Of a DNA stretch of 64,000 nucleotides, positions 9,641 to 18,660 are shown in pieces. The stretch is taken from positions 124,846-188,845 of the forward strand of contig NZ_RCOG02000012.1 of NCBI RefSeq assembly GCF_009663685.2. The letters run 5' to 3'. The notes under the pieces are model-generated. The model was not told the DNA's origin. It was given only the letters and a program-made list of their open reading frames with translations, and did not search any database. Each line of letters starts with the position of its first letter. The stretch's first letter is position 1. The stretch comes from Cupriavidus sp. U2 (lineage in GTDB: Bacteria > Pseudomonadota > Gammaproteobacteria > Burkholderiales > Burkholderiaceae). A program made the translations under genes and the position numbers.

Positions 9641-10398
9641 GCGGTGGCCTGGCTCCCTGCGCGGCGGTAGCTTTCCGGATCGATGCGGCGCATCTCGGCC
9701 TCGATCCAGGCTTCCACCTCCTGGTTCAGCACGTCGGCGGTCTTGTTGGCCGACGGAATCGCGTCGCCAATCGAGATCGTGATCGTGCCCGGGTACTTCA
9801 GGAACGAATTGCGCGGCCAGAGGCGGCCCGAGTTGACCGCCATCGGAAACACCCAGGCACCCGTTTCCACGGCCAGGCGGGCGCCCCCGCTCTTGTAGCG
9901 CGGGTTTTCCTTGCCGGCAGGGGTGCGCGTGCCCTCGGGGAACATGATGATCCAGGCGCCCTCGTTGAGTCGCTCGCGGCCCTGCCGGGCGGCCGAGGCA
10001 AACGCCCGGGTGCCGTCCTTGCGGTTGATGTGGACCATCTTGAGCATGCCCAGCGCCCAGCCGAAGAACGGCACGAACAGCAGTTCACGCTTGAACACGA
10101 AGCACAGAGGCTTGGGCATCAGTGCCACATAGGCCACGGTTTCCCAGGCCGACTGGTGCTTGGACAGCAGCACCACGGGCTTGTCCAGCATCGCCAGCAT
10201 CTTCTCCATGCCTTCGATGCGGTACTGGATGCCGCAGATCAGGCGCGCGGCCCAGATCACCAGGCGCGGCCAGCCGCGCACGAAGCGGAAACGGTTTTCC
10301 GCGTTCATGAACGGGAAGACGATGAAACACATGCACGCGTAGGGCGGTGTCAGCACCACCAGGTACAGCGCGAACAGCAGGGAGCGGATAAAGGTCAT
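9637..10398 (-). CDS. plsC: 1-acyl-sn-glycerol-3-phosphate acyltransferase
   Basis: PlsC acylates lysophosphatidic acid to phosphatidic acid at the inner membrane. The ATG at 10398 gives 253 residues starting MTFIRSLLFALYLVVLTP, a membrane anchor; a longer frame adds a Pro/Arg-rich stretch that overlaps the gmhB end and is rejected. Acyltransferase motif I reads KHQSAWETVAY, with Glu where many members have Asp (HX4D). Motif III is FPEGTRTPAGKENPRYKSG. It lies between gmhB and the metallopeptidase gene, in an operon-like run. Confidence 0.94.
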   Translation of the reverse strand: MTFIRSLLFALYLVVLTPPYACMCFIVFPFMNAENRFRFVRGWPRLVIWAARLICGIQYRIEGMEKMLAMLDKPVVLLSKHQSAWETVAYVALMPKPLCFVFKRELLFVPFFGWALGMLKMVHINRKDGTRAFASAARQGRERLNEGAWIIMFPEGTRTPAGKENPRYKSGGARLAVETGAWVFPMAVNSGRLWPRNSFLKYPGTITISIGDAIPSANKTADVLNQEVEAWIEAEMRRIDPESYRRAGSQATA

Positions 10399-10432
10399 CG
10401 ATGGGGGCGAAGAATCAGGAGGCGGGCAGGCC

Positions 10433-11035
10433 TCAGGGAGCGGGCTGCGCCGCGTGGGCGGTCGGGGCGGGCGCCTTGTGGGCCCCTTCGGCAATCAGCC
10501 AGCGCGCGAACGCGGCCAGGTCGTCATGCACGCGCGTGCCGGCCGGCAGGCCGCCCTTGTCCAGCGTGCGCAGGCCCTTGCCGGTGCGCACCAGGTGCGG
10601 CACGCAGCCCACGGCCACGCCGGCTTCGAGGTCGCGCAGCGAATCGCCCACCGTGGGCACGTTGCGCAGTTCGATGCCAAACCGCTCGCCGATCTGCTCG
10701 TACAGGCCCGACTTCGGCTTGCGGCAGTCGCAGTTGTCGGCGGCCGTATGCGGGCAGAAGAACACGGCTTCCACGCGCCCGCCCAGCGCGGCCAGCGCCT
10801 TGTACATCTTCTCGTGCATCGCGTTGAGCGCACTCATCTCGAACAGCCCCCGGCCAATGCCCGACTGGTTGCTGGCGATAACGATGCGATAGCCGGCCTG
10901 GTTCAGCATGGCGATGGCCTCGAGGCTGCCGGCAATCGGCACCCACTCGTCGGGGGTCTTGATGAAGTGGTCGCTGTCCAGGTTGACCACGCCATCGCGG
11001 TCGAGGATCACGAACTTCGGCTGGGACTGTGGCAT
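10433..11035 (-). CDS. gmhB: D-glycero-beta-D-manno-heptose 1,7-bisphosphate 7-phosphatase
   Basis: GmhB removes the 7-phosphate from heptose bisphosphate on the way to ADP-heptose for the LPS inner core. The ATG at 11035 (MPQSQPKFVILDRDG) gives 200 residues; a start 16 residues upstream is possible but atypical. HAD motifs are visible: DRDGVVNLD with the two catalytic Asp, ASNQSGIGRG, and GDSLRDLEAG. The zinc-binding CPHTAADNCDCRKPKSG loop identifies the GmhB subfamily. It fits functionally with waaF (heptosyltransferase II) at 51274-52296. Confidence 0.95.
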   Translation of the reverse strand: MPQSQPKFVILDRDGVVNLDSDHFIKTPDEWVPIAGSLEAIAMLNQAGYRIVIASNQSGIGRGLFEMSALNAMHEKMYKALAALGGRVEAVFFCPHTAADNCDCRKPKSGLYEQIGERFGIELRNVPTVGDSLRDLEAGVAVGCVPHLVRTGKGLRTLDKGGLPAGTRVHDDLAAFARWLIAEGAHKAPAPTAHAAQPAP

Positions 11036-11072
11036 GGCGGCTCCGGGGCGGCTGGAAGACGGCTTGGACAGC

Positions 11073-13196
11073 TTAGGCGGCAAGCTTCGAAATGTCTGCC
11101 ACGCGATTGGCCAGGCCGTGCAGCGTGGCCAGCAGCGCCAGGCGGTTGGCGCGCAGCTTCGCGTCCTCGGCCATCACCATCACGTCGTTGAAGAAGCGGT
11201 CCACGGCGTCGCGCAGCTGGGCCAGGTCGCGCAGCGCGGCGGTGAAATCGCCACCCGCGAAGGCGGCTTCCACGCCCGGACGCACCCGTTCGATGGCGTC
11301 GAACAGCGCGCTTTCGGCGGCCTCCTGGAACAGGCCGCGGTCAACGGTGCCGATGGCCTCGTCTGTCTTCTTCAGGATGTTCGTGATGCGTTTGTTGGCG
11401 GCGGCCAGGGCCTCGGCCTCGGGCAGCGCGGCAAACGTGCGCACGGCTTCCATGCGGGCCAGGATGTCGTGCAGGCTCTGCGGACGCAGGCTCACCACGG
11501 CTTCCACCTCGTTCGTGGTGTAGCCCTTGTCCTTCAGGTACCCGCGCACGCGGTCGTACAGGAAGTCGGAGATCGCGTCGCGCGCCGGCTTCACGGTGGC
11601 GATGCCCGCGAACGCCTGCTCGGTCAGGCCCAGCAGCGTGTCGATCGACACCGCCAGCGGCTTTTCGATCAGCATGCGCAGGATGCCCAGCGCGTGGCGG
11701 CGCAGCGCGAACGGGTCCTTCTCGCCCGTGGGCTGCAGGCCGATGCCCCAGATGCCCACCAGCGTTTCGAGCTTGTCGGCCAGCGCCACGGCGGTGCTGA
11801 CGTTGCCTTCGGGCAGCGCGTCGCCGGCAAAACGCGGGCGGTAGTGCTCGGAGCACGCCAGCGCCACGTCCTCGGCCTCGTCGTCATGGCGCGCGTAGTA
11901 CGTGCCCATGGTGCCCTGCAGCTCGGGGAATTCGCCCACCATGTCGGTCAGCAGGTCGGCCTTGGCCAGTTCGGCGCCGCGCATCGCGGCGGCCTTGTCC
12001 ACCTGGGCGCCGGCGGCGTTCATCGCGTCGGCGATATGGCCGGCGATCTGCTGCAGGCGCTGCACGCGGTCCAGCTGGCTGCCGATCTTGTTGTGATAGA
12101 CCACGTTGCCGAGCTGCGGCACGCGCGACGCCAGCGTCTTCTTGCGGTCCTGGTCGAAGAAGAACTTGGCATCGGCCAGGCGCGGGCGCACCACGCGCTC
12201 GTTGCCCGAGATGATCGACTGCGGCGTGTCGGTGGCCAGGTTCGAGACGATCAGGAAGCGGTTGCGCAGGTGGCCGGCGGCATCGGTCAGCGCAAAGTAC
12301 TTCTGGTTGGTCTGCATCGTCAGGATCAGGCACTCCTGCGGCACGGCGAGGAAGGCTTCCTCGAAGTGGCACGGGTAGACCACCGGCCATTCGACCAGCG
12401 AATTGACTTCGTCCAGCAGCGACTCGGGCATGATCACCTGGTCGGCGCCGGCTTCCTTGAGCAGGGCGGTGCGGATGCGTTCGCGGCGGTCGGCATAGCT
12501 GGCGATCACGCGGCCGCGCGATTCCAGCAGGCTCGCGTATTCGCCGGCGTGCGGGATCTCGATGGCGCCCTGCGACAGGAAGCGGTGACCCTGCGTGATG
12601 TTGCTGGCCGGCAGGCCGAGCGCCGACACCGGCACGATTTCGGCGCCGTGCAGCGCGATCAGGCTGTGCGCGGGGCGCACGAAATGCACCGTGGTGCCGT
12701 CCGGGCGCTGGTAGCTCATCAGCTTCGGAATCGGCAGCTTGCCCAGTGTGTCGTCCAGCGCGGCCTGCAGGCCGTCGGCCAGCGCGGCGCCCCTGGCGGT
12801 GTAACGGTAGAAGAACGCATCGGCCTTGCCGTCCGAGGCGCGCTCCAGCGTCTGCCAGTCGATCTCGGCCACGCCCACCGACTTGGCCAGGGCGGCCAGC
12901 TTCTTGGCCAGCGGGGCGGTCGGGGCGCCGTTGGCGTCCAGCGCCACGGTCAGCGGCAGCACCTTTTCGCGCTGTTCGCGGTCCGGCGCGGTGCGGCGTA
13001 CGCCGGTCACCAGGGCGGCCAGGCGGCGCGGCGTGGCAAACGGCGTCACGGCGGCGCCGGCTTCGAGCAGATCGCGCGCGCCGAGGCCATCGAACAGCCC
13101 CTGTGCGAAGGCGTCGCCCAGGCGGGCCAGTGCCTTCGGCGGCAGTTCTTCGGTGAACAGTTCGATCAGCAGCGAATCGGTCATGGGTTGCGACAT
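11073..13196 (-). CDS. glyS: Glycyl-tRNA synthetase beta subunit
   Basis: GlyS is the large subunit of the alpha2-beta2 glycyl-tRNA synthetase. The ATG at 13196 gives 707 residues; an ATG four codons further in is also possible, and the longer frame would need a [18 protein letters not shown] is the standard N-terminus, and the C-terminal region ([22 protein letters not shown]) carries the anticodon-binding domain. A gene for a small secreted protein separates it from glyQ, 31 bases upstream. Confidence 0.96.
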   Translation of the reverse strand: MSQPMTDSLLIELFTEELPPKALARLGDAFAQGLFDGLGARDLLEAGAAVTPFATPRRLAALVTGVRRTAPDREQREKVLPLTVALDANGAPTAPLAKKLAALAKSVGVAEIDWQTLERASDGKADAFFYRYTARGAALADGLQAALDDTLGKLPIPKLMSYQRPDGTTVHFVRPAHSLIALHGAEIVPVSALGLPASNITQGHRFLSQGAIEIPHAGEYASLLESRGRVIASYADRRERIRTALLKEAGADQVIMPESLLDEVNSLVEWPVVYPCHFEEAFLAVPQECLILTMQTNQKYFALTDAAGHLRNRFLIVSNLATDTPQSIISGNERVVRPRLADAKFFFDQDRKKTLASRVPQLGNVVYHNKIGSQLDRVQRLQQIAGHIADAMNAAGAQVDKAAAMRGAELAKADLLTDMVGEFPELQGTMGTYYARHDDEAEDVALACSEHYRPRFAGDALPEGNVSTAVALADKLETLVGIWGIGLQPTGEKDPFALRRHALGILRMLIEKPLAVSIDTLLGLTEQAFAGIATVKPARDAISDFLYDRVRGYLKDKGYTTNEVEAVVSLRPQSLHDILARMEAVRTFAALPEAEALAAANKRITNILKKTDEAIGTVDRGLFQEAAESALFDAIERVRPGVEAAFAGGDFTAALRDLAQLRDAVDRFFNDVMVMAEDAKLRANRLALLATLHGLANRVADISKLAA

Positions 13197-13226
13197 GAAT
13201 CTATCCAACAGGTATGGGCGCGCGCG

Positions 13227-13847
13227 TCAGCAGCGCGGCGCGAGATTGGGTTCCACGCCAGACAGCAGCCACAGGCCGTTCTGCTGGCGGAATTGCAGCG
13301 TGGTGTAGGCGCATTGCGCGGCCACGCCGGAAGCGCCGCGGGTGCCCGCGGCCGGGAAGCGTGCGTCGATGCGATGGGACCGGCGGTCGTAGCGGATCTC
13401 GTCGATGCGCCCACCCACCCAGAAATCGATCTTCGCGGGCAGCTGCGCGGCGGAATAGTAGGTCCGCACCGTGCGGCGCGAGCGCCCGGCGTTGTCTTCC
13501 CATTCGACCCACTGCAGCGGGTAGCGGATGGCGCTCTCGTAGGCGCGCAGCGGCACGCGGTGCCAGCCGAGGTCTCGCGACCCGGACAGGTCGCACGAGA
13601 ACGAGCGCACCAGCTGCGCCCACTGGTCGATCGACGACAGCGACGGCCGCCAGTGCCGCGTGATGGCCTGCTGCAGCGCCTGGCTGTCCGCCTCGCAGAT
13701 ATTGGCCAGGTCAGCCGGCAGGTACAGGGCCTGCGGCGCCGGCGCGGGCGACGTCCGCGCGGCGGCAAGCGCGCTGCCGGCGGGCGACAGCGCAACCGGC
13801 ACGGCAAAAGCCAGCAGTGCCAGCGCGCCGCGCACGCGGGCCGTCAT
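13227..13847 (-). CDS. Secreted protein of unknown function between glyQ and glyS
   Basis: The 206-residue product begins with a signal peptide ([21 protein letters not shown], cleavage near AALAA). The mature part is not recognised. It has three cysteines scattered through an otherwise soluble domain, and the segments [20 protein letters not shown] and [16 protein letters not shown]. The start was set at the ATG that overlaps the glyQ stop as ATGA, so it is translationally coupled to glyQ; reading frames running further upstream are shadows of glyQ. It lies inside the pair encoding one enzyme, which suggests co-expression but gives no clue to function. Confidence 0.75.
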   Translation of the reverse strand: MTARVRGALALLAFAVPVALSPAGSALAAARTSPAPAPQALYLPADLANICEADSQALQQAITRHWRPSLSSIDQWAQLVRSFSCDLSGSRDLGWHRVPLRAYESAIRYPLQWVEWEDNAGRSRRTVRTYYSAAQLPAKIDFWVGGRIDEIRYDRRSHRIDARFPAAGTRGASGVAAQCAYTTLQFRQQNGLWLLSGVEPNLAPRC

Positions 13848-14797
13848 GCGCGGGCCCCGTTGTTGCACATCGGGAAGCCCAGCGCCTCGCGCGAATCGTA
13901 ATAGGCCTGCGCCACCATCCGCGACAGGTTCCGGATGCGGCCGATATAGGCGGCGCGCTCGGTCACCGAGATGGCGCCGCGCGCATCGAGCAGGTTGAAC
14001 GTGTGGGCGGCCTTCAGCACCTGTTCGTACGCCGGCAGCGCCAGGCGGGTGTCGGTCAGCTTCGGCGTGCCGTCTTCGTTCTTCTCGCCGGCATCGCCCA
14101 TCAGGCGGCGCGCTTCGCCCTCGTGCTCGGCAAAGTGGCGGAACAGGATCTCGGTGTTGCTGTGCTCGAAGTTGTAGGTGGACTGCTCCACCTCGTTCTG
14201 ATGGTAGACGTCGCCATAGGTCAGGCGGCGCGTCACGCCGTTCTCCTCCCACTCGGTCCACACCAGGTCGTAGACGTTTTCCACCTTCTGGAGGTACATC
14301 GCCAGGCGTTCGATGCCGTACGTGATTTCGCCGGTGATCGGCTTGCAGTCGATGCCGCCCACCTGCTGGAAGTACGTGAACTGGGTCACTTCCATGCCGT
14401 TGAGCCAGACTTCCCAGCCCAGGCCCCAGGCGCCCAGCGTCGGATTTTCCCAGTCGTCCTCGACGAAGCGGATGTCGTTCTGCTTCAGGTCCAGGCCCAG
14501 TGCCTCCAGCGAGCCCAGGTAAAGCTCCAGGATGTTTTCCGGCGCGGGCTTCAGCACCACCTGGTACTGGTAGTAATGCTGCAGGCGGTTCGGGTTTTCG
14601 CCGTAGCGGCCGTCCTTGGGCCGGCGCGACGGCTGCACGTAGGCGGCGCGCCACGGCTCGGGGCCGATCGCGCGCAGGAACGTATGCACGTGCGATGTAC
14701 CGGCGCCGACCTCCAGATCGATCGGTTGCAGCAATGCGCAACCCTGCCGGTCCCAGTAGGCCTGCAGGGTCAGAATCATTTGTTGGAAGGTCAGCAT
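13844..14797 (-). CDS. glyQ: Glycyl-tRNA synthetase alpha subunit
   Basis: GlyQ is the catalytic class II alpha subunit that activates glycine. The ATG at 14797 ([15 protein letters not shown]) gives 317 residues, close to the family length; an upstream extension of 84 residues is low-complexity and not conserved. Diagnostic stretches include [33 protein letters not shown] (motif 2) and [16 protein letters not shown] (motif 3). It heads the minus-strand glyQ-secreted protein-glyS-gmhB-plsC-metallopeptidase run. Confidence 0.97.
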   Translation of the reverse strand: MLTFQQMILTLQAYWDRQGCALLQPIDLEVGAGTSHVHTFLRAIGPEPWRAAYVQPSRRPKDGRYGENPNRLQHYYQYQVVLKPAPENILELYLGSLEALGLDLKQNDIRFVEDDWENPTLGAWGLGWEVWLNGMEVTQFTYFQQVGGIDCKPITGEITYGIERLAMYLQKVENVYDLVWTEWEENGVTRRLTYGDVYHQNEVEQSTYNFEHSNTEILFRHFAEHEGEARRLMGDAGEKNEDGTPKLTDTRLALPAYEQVLKAAHTFNLLDARGAISVTERAAYIGRIRNLSRMVAQAYYDSREALGFPMCNNGARA

Positions 14798-15171
14798 AGG
14801 AAGACGAAATGAAAAGCTGGCGGCAAGTGCGCGAAGCGTCTCGCGCCGGGTTTGCCAAACCTTGGATTCTATCGGGTTTTTGGCCTGTCTCAGCCGGGTT
14901 GCCGCAGGAAAACGGTGTCGCAGGGCACGAATCGTGCATGCGGGGGGTGTCGGCTTGGCGCAACGGGTCGGGTAAATCCTGACACGGGTTTCAGAACTGT
15001 CCGATAGGTGCCGATACCGTTTTTGTATACAGTTAAAGCACGCGGTCACCGAATCAAAAACCAGATGGCCGCCAGGCCGGATTGCCGGGCCCGGGCCAAA
15101 AGCATCAGCTTTGGGCCGGGGCAGCCGATAACGCGATGCGGGCTCGAAACAACAACTTTAGGGGATTGGTC
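14798..15171. other. Intergenic region between glyQ and the small membrane peptide
   Basis: These 374 bases separate divergent genes. They must hold the glyQ promoter (minus strand) and the leader of the 30-residue peptide (plus strand). A LexA-box-like dyad lies at 15015-15034. An imperfect but GC-rich hairpin lies at 15090-15121, with arms CCCGGGCCAAAAGC and GCTTTGGGCCGGGG and loop ATCA. No other gene was found. Confidence 0.6.
15015..15034 (+). promoter_or_regulatory. LexA-box-like site upstream of the 30-residue membrane peptide
   Basis: The sequence is TACCGT-TTTTGTAT-ACAGTT. It differs at only three of twenty positions from the perfect box ahead of recA in this window (TACTGT-TTTTTTAT-ACAGTA). 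The core is CCGT-N8-ACAG, one mismatch from CTGT-N8-ACAG. It sits 138 bases before the peptide's ATG, comparable to the 180-base leader of recA. LexA binding is inferred, not shown. Confidence 0.45.
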
Positions 15172-15264
15172 ATGTCGCTGCTGTCTCGCAAACCTTATAT
15201 CGTCGCCATCGCCGTGATGGTGGCCGCCGCCGCCGTGTCGATGGCCAGCGCGCTGGTCGGTTAA
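15172..15264 (+). CDS. 30-residue single-span membrane peptide
   Basis: The frame encodes MSLLSRKPYIVAIAVMVAAA followed by AVSMASALVG. A short basic N-terminus (Arg, Lys) precedes one hydrophobic segment of about 20 residues, so an inner-membrane helix with the N-terminus in the cytoplasm is likely. A plausible Shine-Dalgarno (TTAGGGGATT) precedes the ATG. Its TAA overlaps the TAA of lnt on the other strand by two bases. I do not recognise the family. Size, topology and the upstream LexA-like site recall SOS-induced TisB-type peptides, but a small respiratory or transporter accessory subunit, or a chance frame, are alternatives. Confidence 0.5.
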   Translation: MSLLSRKPYIVAIAVMVAAAAVSMASALVG

Positions 15265-16910
15265 TCCGGCAACCGGCGCCGCCCCCGCAGCGCCAGCAAC
15301 AACACGAGCACGCTGCCGGCCAGTGCCGGCACGTTGCCCCAGCGGATATACGGCGTCAGGCCCTGTGTGCCTTGCACGTCCGCCGTCAGCGTACCCGCTT
15401 CAAACGTCGGCAGCTTCGCCTGCACCGTCCCGTCCGGCCGGACCACGGCCGTCATGCCGGTATTGGTGGCGCGCAGCATCGGCCGGCGCATTTCCAGGGC
15501 ACGCATGCGCGAGATCTGCAGATGCTGGTCCAGCGCGATGGTGTCGCCAAACCAGGCCAGGTTGGTCACATTGGCCAGCAGGTTGGCGGGCGTGGCCTGC
15601 TGCCGCAGGGTGGCCGCGATTTCCTCGCCGAACAGATCCTCGTAGCAGATATTGGGCGCCACATGGATGCCGCGCACCGGCACTGCCGGCTGATCCAGCG
15701 TGCCGCGCCGGAAGTCGCCCAGCGGCATCTTCATCATGTTGACGAACCAGTGGAAGCCGAACGGGATGAATTCGCCGAACGGCACCAGGTGGTGCTTGTT
15801 GTACCGGTAAAGCGCCTCCAGCTCCGGCCCGATGGCGAACACGCTGTTGGTGAAGTCGACGGGCGAATCGGCGCCCGCCGCACCGAAGACCACGGTGGTG
15901 CCGGTCTTCTCCATATAGGTGCGCACATCCCTGGCGATATCCACCGGCAGGTCCTGCAGGATCACCGGGAACGCCGTTTCTGGCGTAACGACGAGGTCCG
16001 CCGGCGCCGCCGTGATCATGTCGCGGTACAGCTCCAGCGAACGCTGGATGCCCACCGGCTCGAACTTGATGTCCTGCGCCACGTTGCCTTGCAACAGCCG
16101 CACGCTGACAGGCTTGCCGATCGGGGCGGTGTACGCCACCGGCACCAGTGCCAGGCCGCCGCCCAGCGTGGCGGCCACCAGCCCCGCCGACCATCCGGCG
16201 ATGCGGGTGGCGCCCGGTTCGGCACGGTGCAGTGCGGCGCGTACGGCGGTGACCAGCAACGCCGATGTCGCCGCCGCCAGGAATGCGATGCCGTAGACGC
16301 CAAGCAGCGGCGCAAAGCCCGACAACGGGCCGTCGGTATGGGGATAGCCGCTACCGAGCCAGGGGAAGCCCGTGAAAAGCACGCCGCGCAGCCATTCCGA
16401 CAGCGCCCAGGCCGCGCCGAATGCCAGCGCGGCCAGGACGCCACCACGGCCGCGACCCGTCAGCCAGTGCCAGACGCCGGCGGCCAGCGCCGGCCATAGC
16501 GACAGGTACGCGCCGAACAGCACCACGGCCAGCGCGGCCATCCACGCCGGCATCTCGCCGTAGACGTGCATGCTGATATAGAGCCACCAGATCCCGGACA
16601 GGAACCAGCCCATGCCGAATGCGTAGGCCGTGGCGGCTGCCGCACGCGGGCGGCCTGCATCGGCAACCAGTGCCACCAGCCCGGCCAGCGACAGGATCTG
16701 GAGCCACCACCAGTCATGGGGCGCAAATGCCTGCGTATGGGCCACGCCCAGCGCGGCGGCGATCAGCAGCCGGAACAGCATGCCCTGGCGCGATGCGCCG
16801 AGGGCGCCAGCGGAAGCGGACGAAGCGGAGGAAGGGGAAGATGGACCGGCACCGATCAGCGGATCGGCGCGACGGGTGCCCACGGCGTCGGGCGTGCCGG
16901 CGCGCTTCAT
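15261..16910 (-). CDS. lnt: Apolipoprotein N-acyltransferase
   Basis: Lnt adds the third acyl chain to the N-terminal cysteine of lipoproteins at the inner membrane. The 549-residue protein has about six N-terminal membrane spans followed by a carbon-nitrogen hydrolase domain. The Glu-Lys-Cys triad is visible in VVTPETAFPV, YRYNKHHLVPFGEF and APNICYEDLFGEE. The start overlaps the corC stop by four bases, so the two are coupled. The first 40 residues are Ser/Ala-rich and precede the usual first span. Confidence 0.96.
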   Translation of the reverse strand: MKRAGTPDAVGTRRADPLIGAGPSSPSSASSASAGALGASRQGMLFRLLIAAALGVAHTQAFAPHDWWWLQILSLAGLVALVADAGRPRAAAATAYAFGMGWFLSGIWWLYISMHVYGEMPAWMAALAVVLFGAYLSLWPALAAGVWHWLTGRGRGGVLAALAFGAAWALSEWLRGVLFTGFPWLGSGYPHTDGPLSGFAPLLGVYGIAFLAAATSALLVTAVRAALHRAEPGATRIAGWSAGLVAATLGGGLALVPVAYTAPIGKPVSVRLLQGNVAQDIKFEPVGIQRSLELYRDMITAAPADLVVTPETAFPVILQDLPVDIARDVRTYMEKTGTTVVFGAAGADSPVDFTNSVFAIGPELEALYRYNKHHLVPFGEFIPFGFHWFVNMMKMPLGDFRRGTLDQPAVPVRGIHVAPNICYEDLFGEEIAATLRQQATPANLLANVTNLAWFGDTIALDQHLQISRMRALEMRRPMLRATNTGMTAVVRPDGTVQAKLPTFEAGTLTADVQGTQGLTPYIRWGNVPALAGSVLVLLLALRGRRRLPD

Positions 16911-17794
16911 GCGTCGGCCACGCCGTTGGTGTCGGCCGGAGCCTCGCGGTGTACCTGCAGCAGATGCACCTGGCGCGCGTCGGCGCGCAGCACTTCAAAG
17001 CGGATCGGCGGCAAGGTGATGACCTCGCCGCGATGCGGGACATGGCCCACGTGGTTGGTCAGCAGGCCGCCCACCGTGTCGACGTCTTCGTTCGGGAAGG
17101 CCGTGCCGAATGCCTCGTTGAACTGCTCGATCTCGGTCAGGCCACGTACGCGCCAGGCGCCGTCCGCGGTTGGCAGGATCATGTCCTGGTCTTCGTCCAG
17201 ATCGAATTCGTCCTCGATGTCGCCGACGATCTGCTCCAGTACGTCTTCGATCGTGACCAGCCCGGCCACGCCGCCGTACTCGTCGACAACGATTGCAATA
17301 TGGTTGCGATTGATCCGGAATTCGCGCAGCAGGATGTTCAGGCGCTTGGACTCCGGAATGAACACGGCCGGGCGCAGCGTTTCGCGCAGGTCGAAATTCT
17401 CGTCGGTGTAGTAGCGCAGCAGATCCTTGGCCAGCAGGATGCCGATGATGTTGTCACGATTGCCCTCGTACACCGGAAAGCGCGAATGCGCCGTCTGCTG
17501 CATGTAGGGGATGAACGCTTCTGGCGTATCCGCGATGTTGACCGCATCCATCTGGGCACGGGGCACCATGATGTCGCGCGCCGTCAGCTCCGACACCTGG
17601 AACACACCCTCGATCATCGAGAGGGAGTCGGCGTCGATCAGGTTGCGCTCATGCGCGTCCTGCAGCACTTCCAGCAGTTCGGCGCGGGTGTCCGGCTCGG
17701 GGGAGATGAAATCCGAAAGGCGTTCGAGGAGGGATCGGGGCCGATCCGGCTGCCTGTAGCTGGCAGGCTTCGAACTGGGATAGGGGTCGTTCAT
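16907..17794 (-). CDS. corC: CorC/HlyC-family CBS-domain protein
   Basis: CorC-type proteins were linked to cobalt/magnesium efflux, and in this operon (ybeX in E. coli) to ribosome-related stress. The 295 residues hold a pair of CBS domains (RDIMVPRAQMDAVNI and NIIGILLAKDLLRYY) and a C-terminal CorC_HlyC domain (VGGLLTNHVGHVPHRGEVI). There is no DUF21 membrane domain, as expected for the short CorC form. It lies 115 bases after ybeY and overlaps lnt, the standard ybeZ-ybeY-ybeX-lnt order. Confidence 0.94.
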   Translation of the reverse strand: MNDPYPSSKPASYRQPDRPRSLLERLSDFISPEPDTRAELLEVLQDAHERNLIDADSLSMIEGVFQVSELTARDIMVPRAQMDAVNIADTPEAFIPYMQQTAHSRFPVYEGNRDNIIGILLAKDLLRYYTDENFDLRETLRPAVFIPESKRLNILLREFRINRNHIAIVVDEYGGVAGLVTIEDVLEQIVGDIEDEFDLDEDQDMILPTADGAWRVRGLTEIEQFNEAFGTAFPNEDVDTVGGLLTNHVGHVPHRGEVITLPPIRFEVLRADARQVHLLQVHREAPADTNGVADA

Positions 17795-17908
17795 GTCGCG
17801 GCTAGCGCGTGGTGGAGATCGTCTGAAGCATACACTAAAAGGCTTGCAGCCCCGTGACGGCCGGATTGCAATGGCGCCGGCATCACGGGAGGCACCCCTT
17901 TGTGCTTA

Positions 17909-18658
17909 TTAGCGCACAGGCTGGTACGGGTCGCTGAAGCCCAGCGCCTGCAGCGTTTCGGTTTCGATGGCCTCCATTTCCTCGGCCTCGGCGTCGTCCT
18001 CGTGCTCGTAGCCCTGCGCGTGCAGCACGCCGTGGACGATCAAATGTGCATAATGCGCCTCCAGCGGCTTCTTCTGCTGCTTTGCCTCGGCTTCCACCAC
18101 CGGGCAGCACAGCACGATGTCGCCGGTCACGGGGTCGTCGGCGCCCTCGGCATAGGCAAATGTCAGGACATTGGTCGCGTAGTCCTTGCCCCGGTACGTG
18201 CGGTTCAGCGCGCGGCCTTCTTCCTCGTCCACGAAGCGGATGGTCAGCGCGGCATCGTCATACAGTGCCGACTTCACGCATTTTTCGATCTGCTTGCGGG
18301 ACGGTACGCCGGGGCGCCTGCGCGTGCCGTCGCCGAACTGGATGTCGAGCTCCACCTCGGCCGGTGTGGCCGGCGTGCCCGTGGTGGTCACGATCGGCGT
18401 GGCCGTCACGGCGACCGACAGCGCGTCGCCGTTGTCGGGGCGCACCAGCAGGCCGGCCTGCTGGCGGGTGTCGGTGTGCTCGGCCAGCAGCGCCACCACG
18501 CCGTCATTGGCCTGCGACAGGTCGAGCGTCAGGCTGCGGCCGTCGGCCAGCTGGATGCGCAGCGCGTGTGCCGATGCCTTGCGGGCGCGGCCGTCGGCAT
18601 CGAACAGGACAACGCGCGTGGCGTCGGGCGTCTTGGTTGCGGGAGACTTCTTGGTCAA
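17909..18658 (-). CDS. ybeY: Endoribonuclease YbeY (16S rRNA maturation)
   Basis: YbeY is a zinc-dependent RNase for 16S rRNA 3'-end maturation and ribosome quality control. The catalytic motif [16 protein letters not shown] (H-x3-H-x5-H) is near the C-terminus, and [18 protein letters not shown] is also diagnostic. At 249 residues it is much longer than E. coli YbeY (155). The extra N-terminal 80-90 residues ([20 protein letters not shown]) look like a separate, unassigned region. It follows the PhoH-like gene by two bases. Confidence 0.93.
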   Translation of the reverse strand: MTKKSPATKTPDATRVVLFDADGRARKASAHALRIQLADGRSLTLDLSQANDGVVALLAEHTDTRQQAGLLVRPDNGDALSVAVTATPIVTTTGTPATPAEVELDIQFGDGTRRRPGVPSRKQIEKCVKSALYDDAALTIRFVDEEEGRALNRTYRGKDYATNVLTFAYAEGADDPVTGDIVLCCPVVEAEAKQQKKPLEAHYAHLIVHGVLHAQGYEHEDDAEAEEMEAIETETLQALGFSDPYQPVR

Positions 18659-18660
18659 GT

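Noticed and set aside
10908..13901. A 997-codon plus-strand open frame opposite glyS and the secreted protein gene
   Set aside because: It is a high-GC antisense shadow: His/Arg/Gln-rich, no domain, and it lies exactly opposite strongly conserved genes.
14798..15049. An 84-residue N-terminal extension of GlyQ
   Set aside because: The standard start [15 protein letters not shown] gives the family length; the extension is low-complexity and overlaps the LexA-like site.
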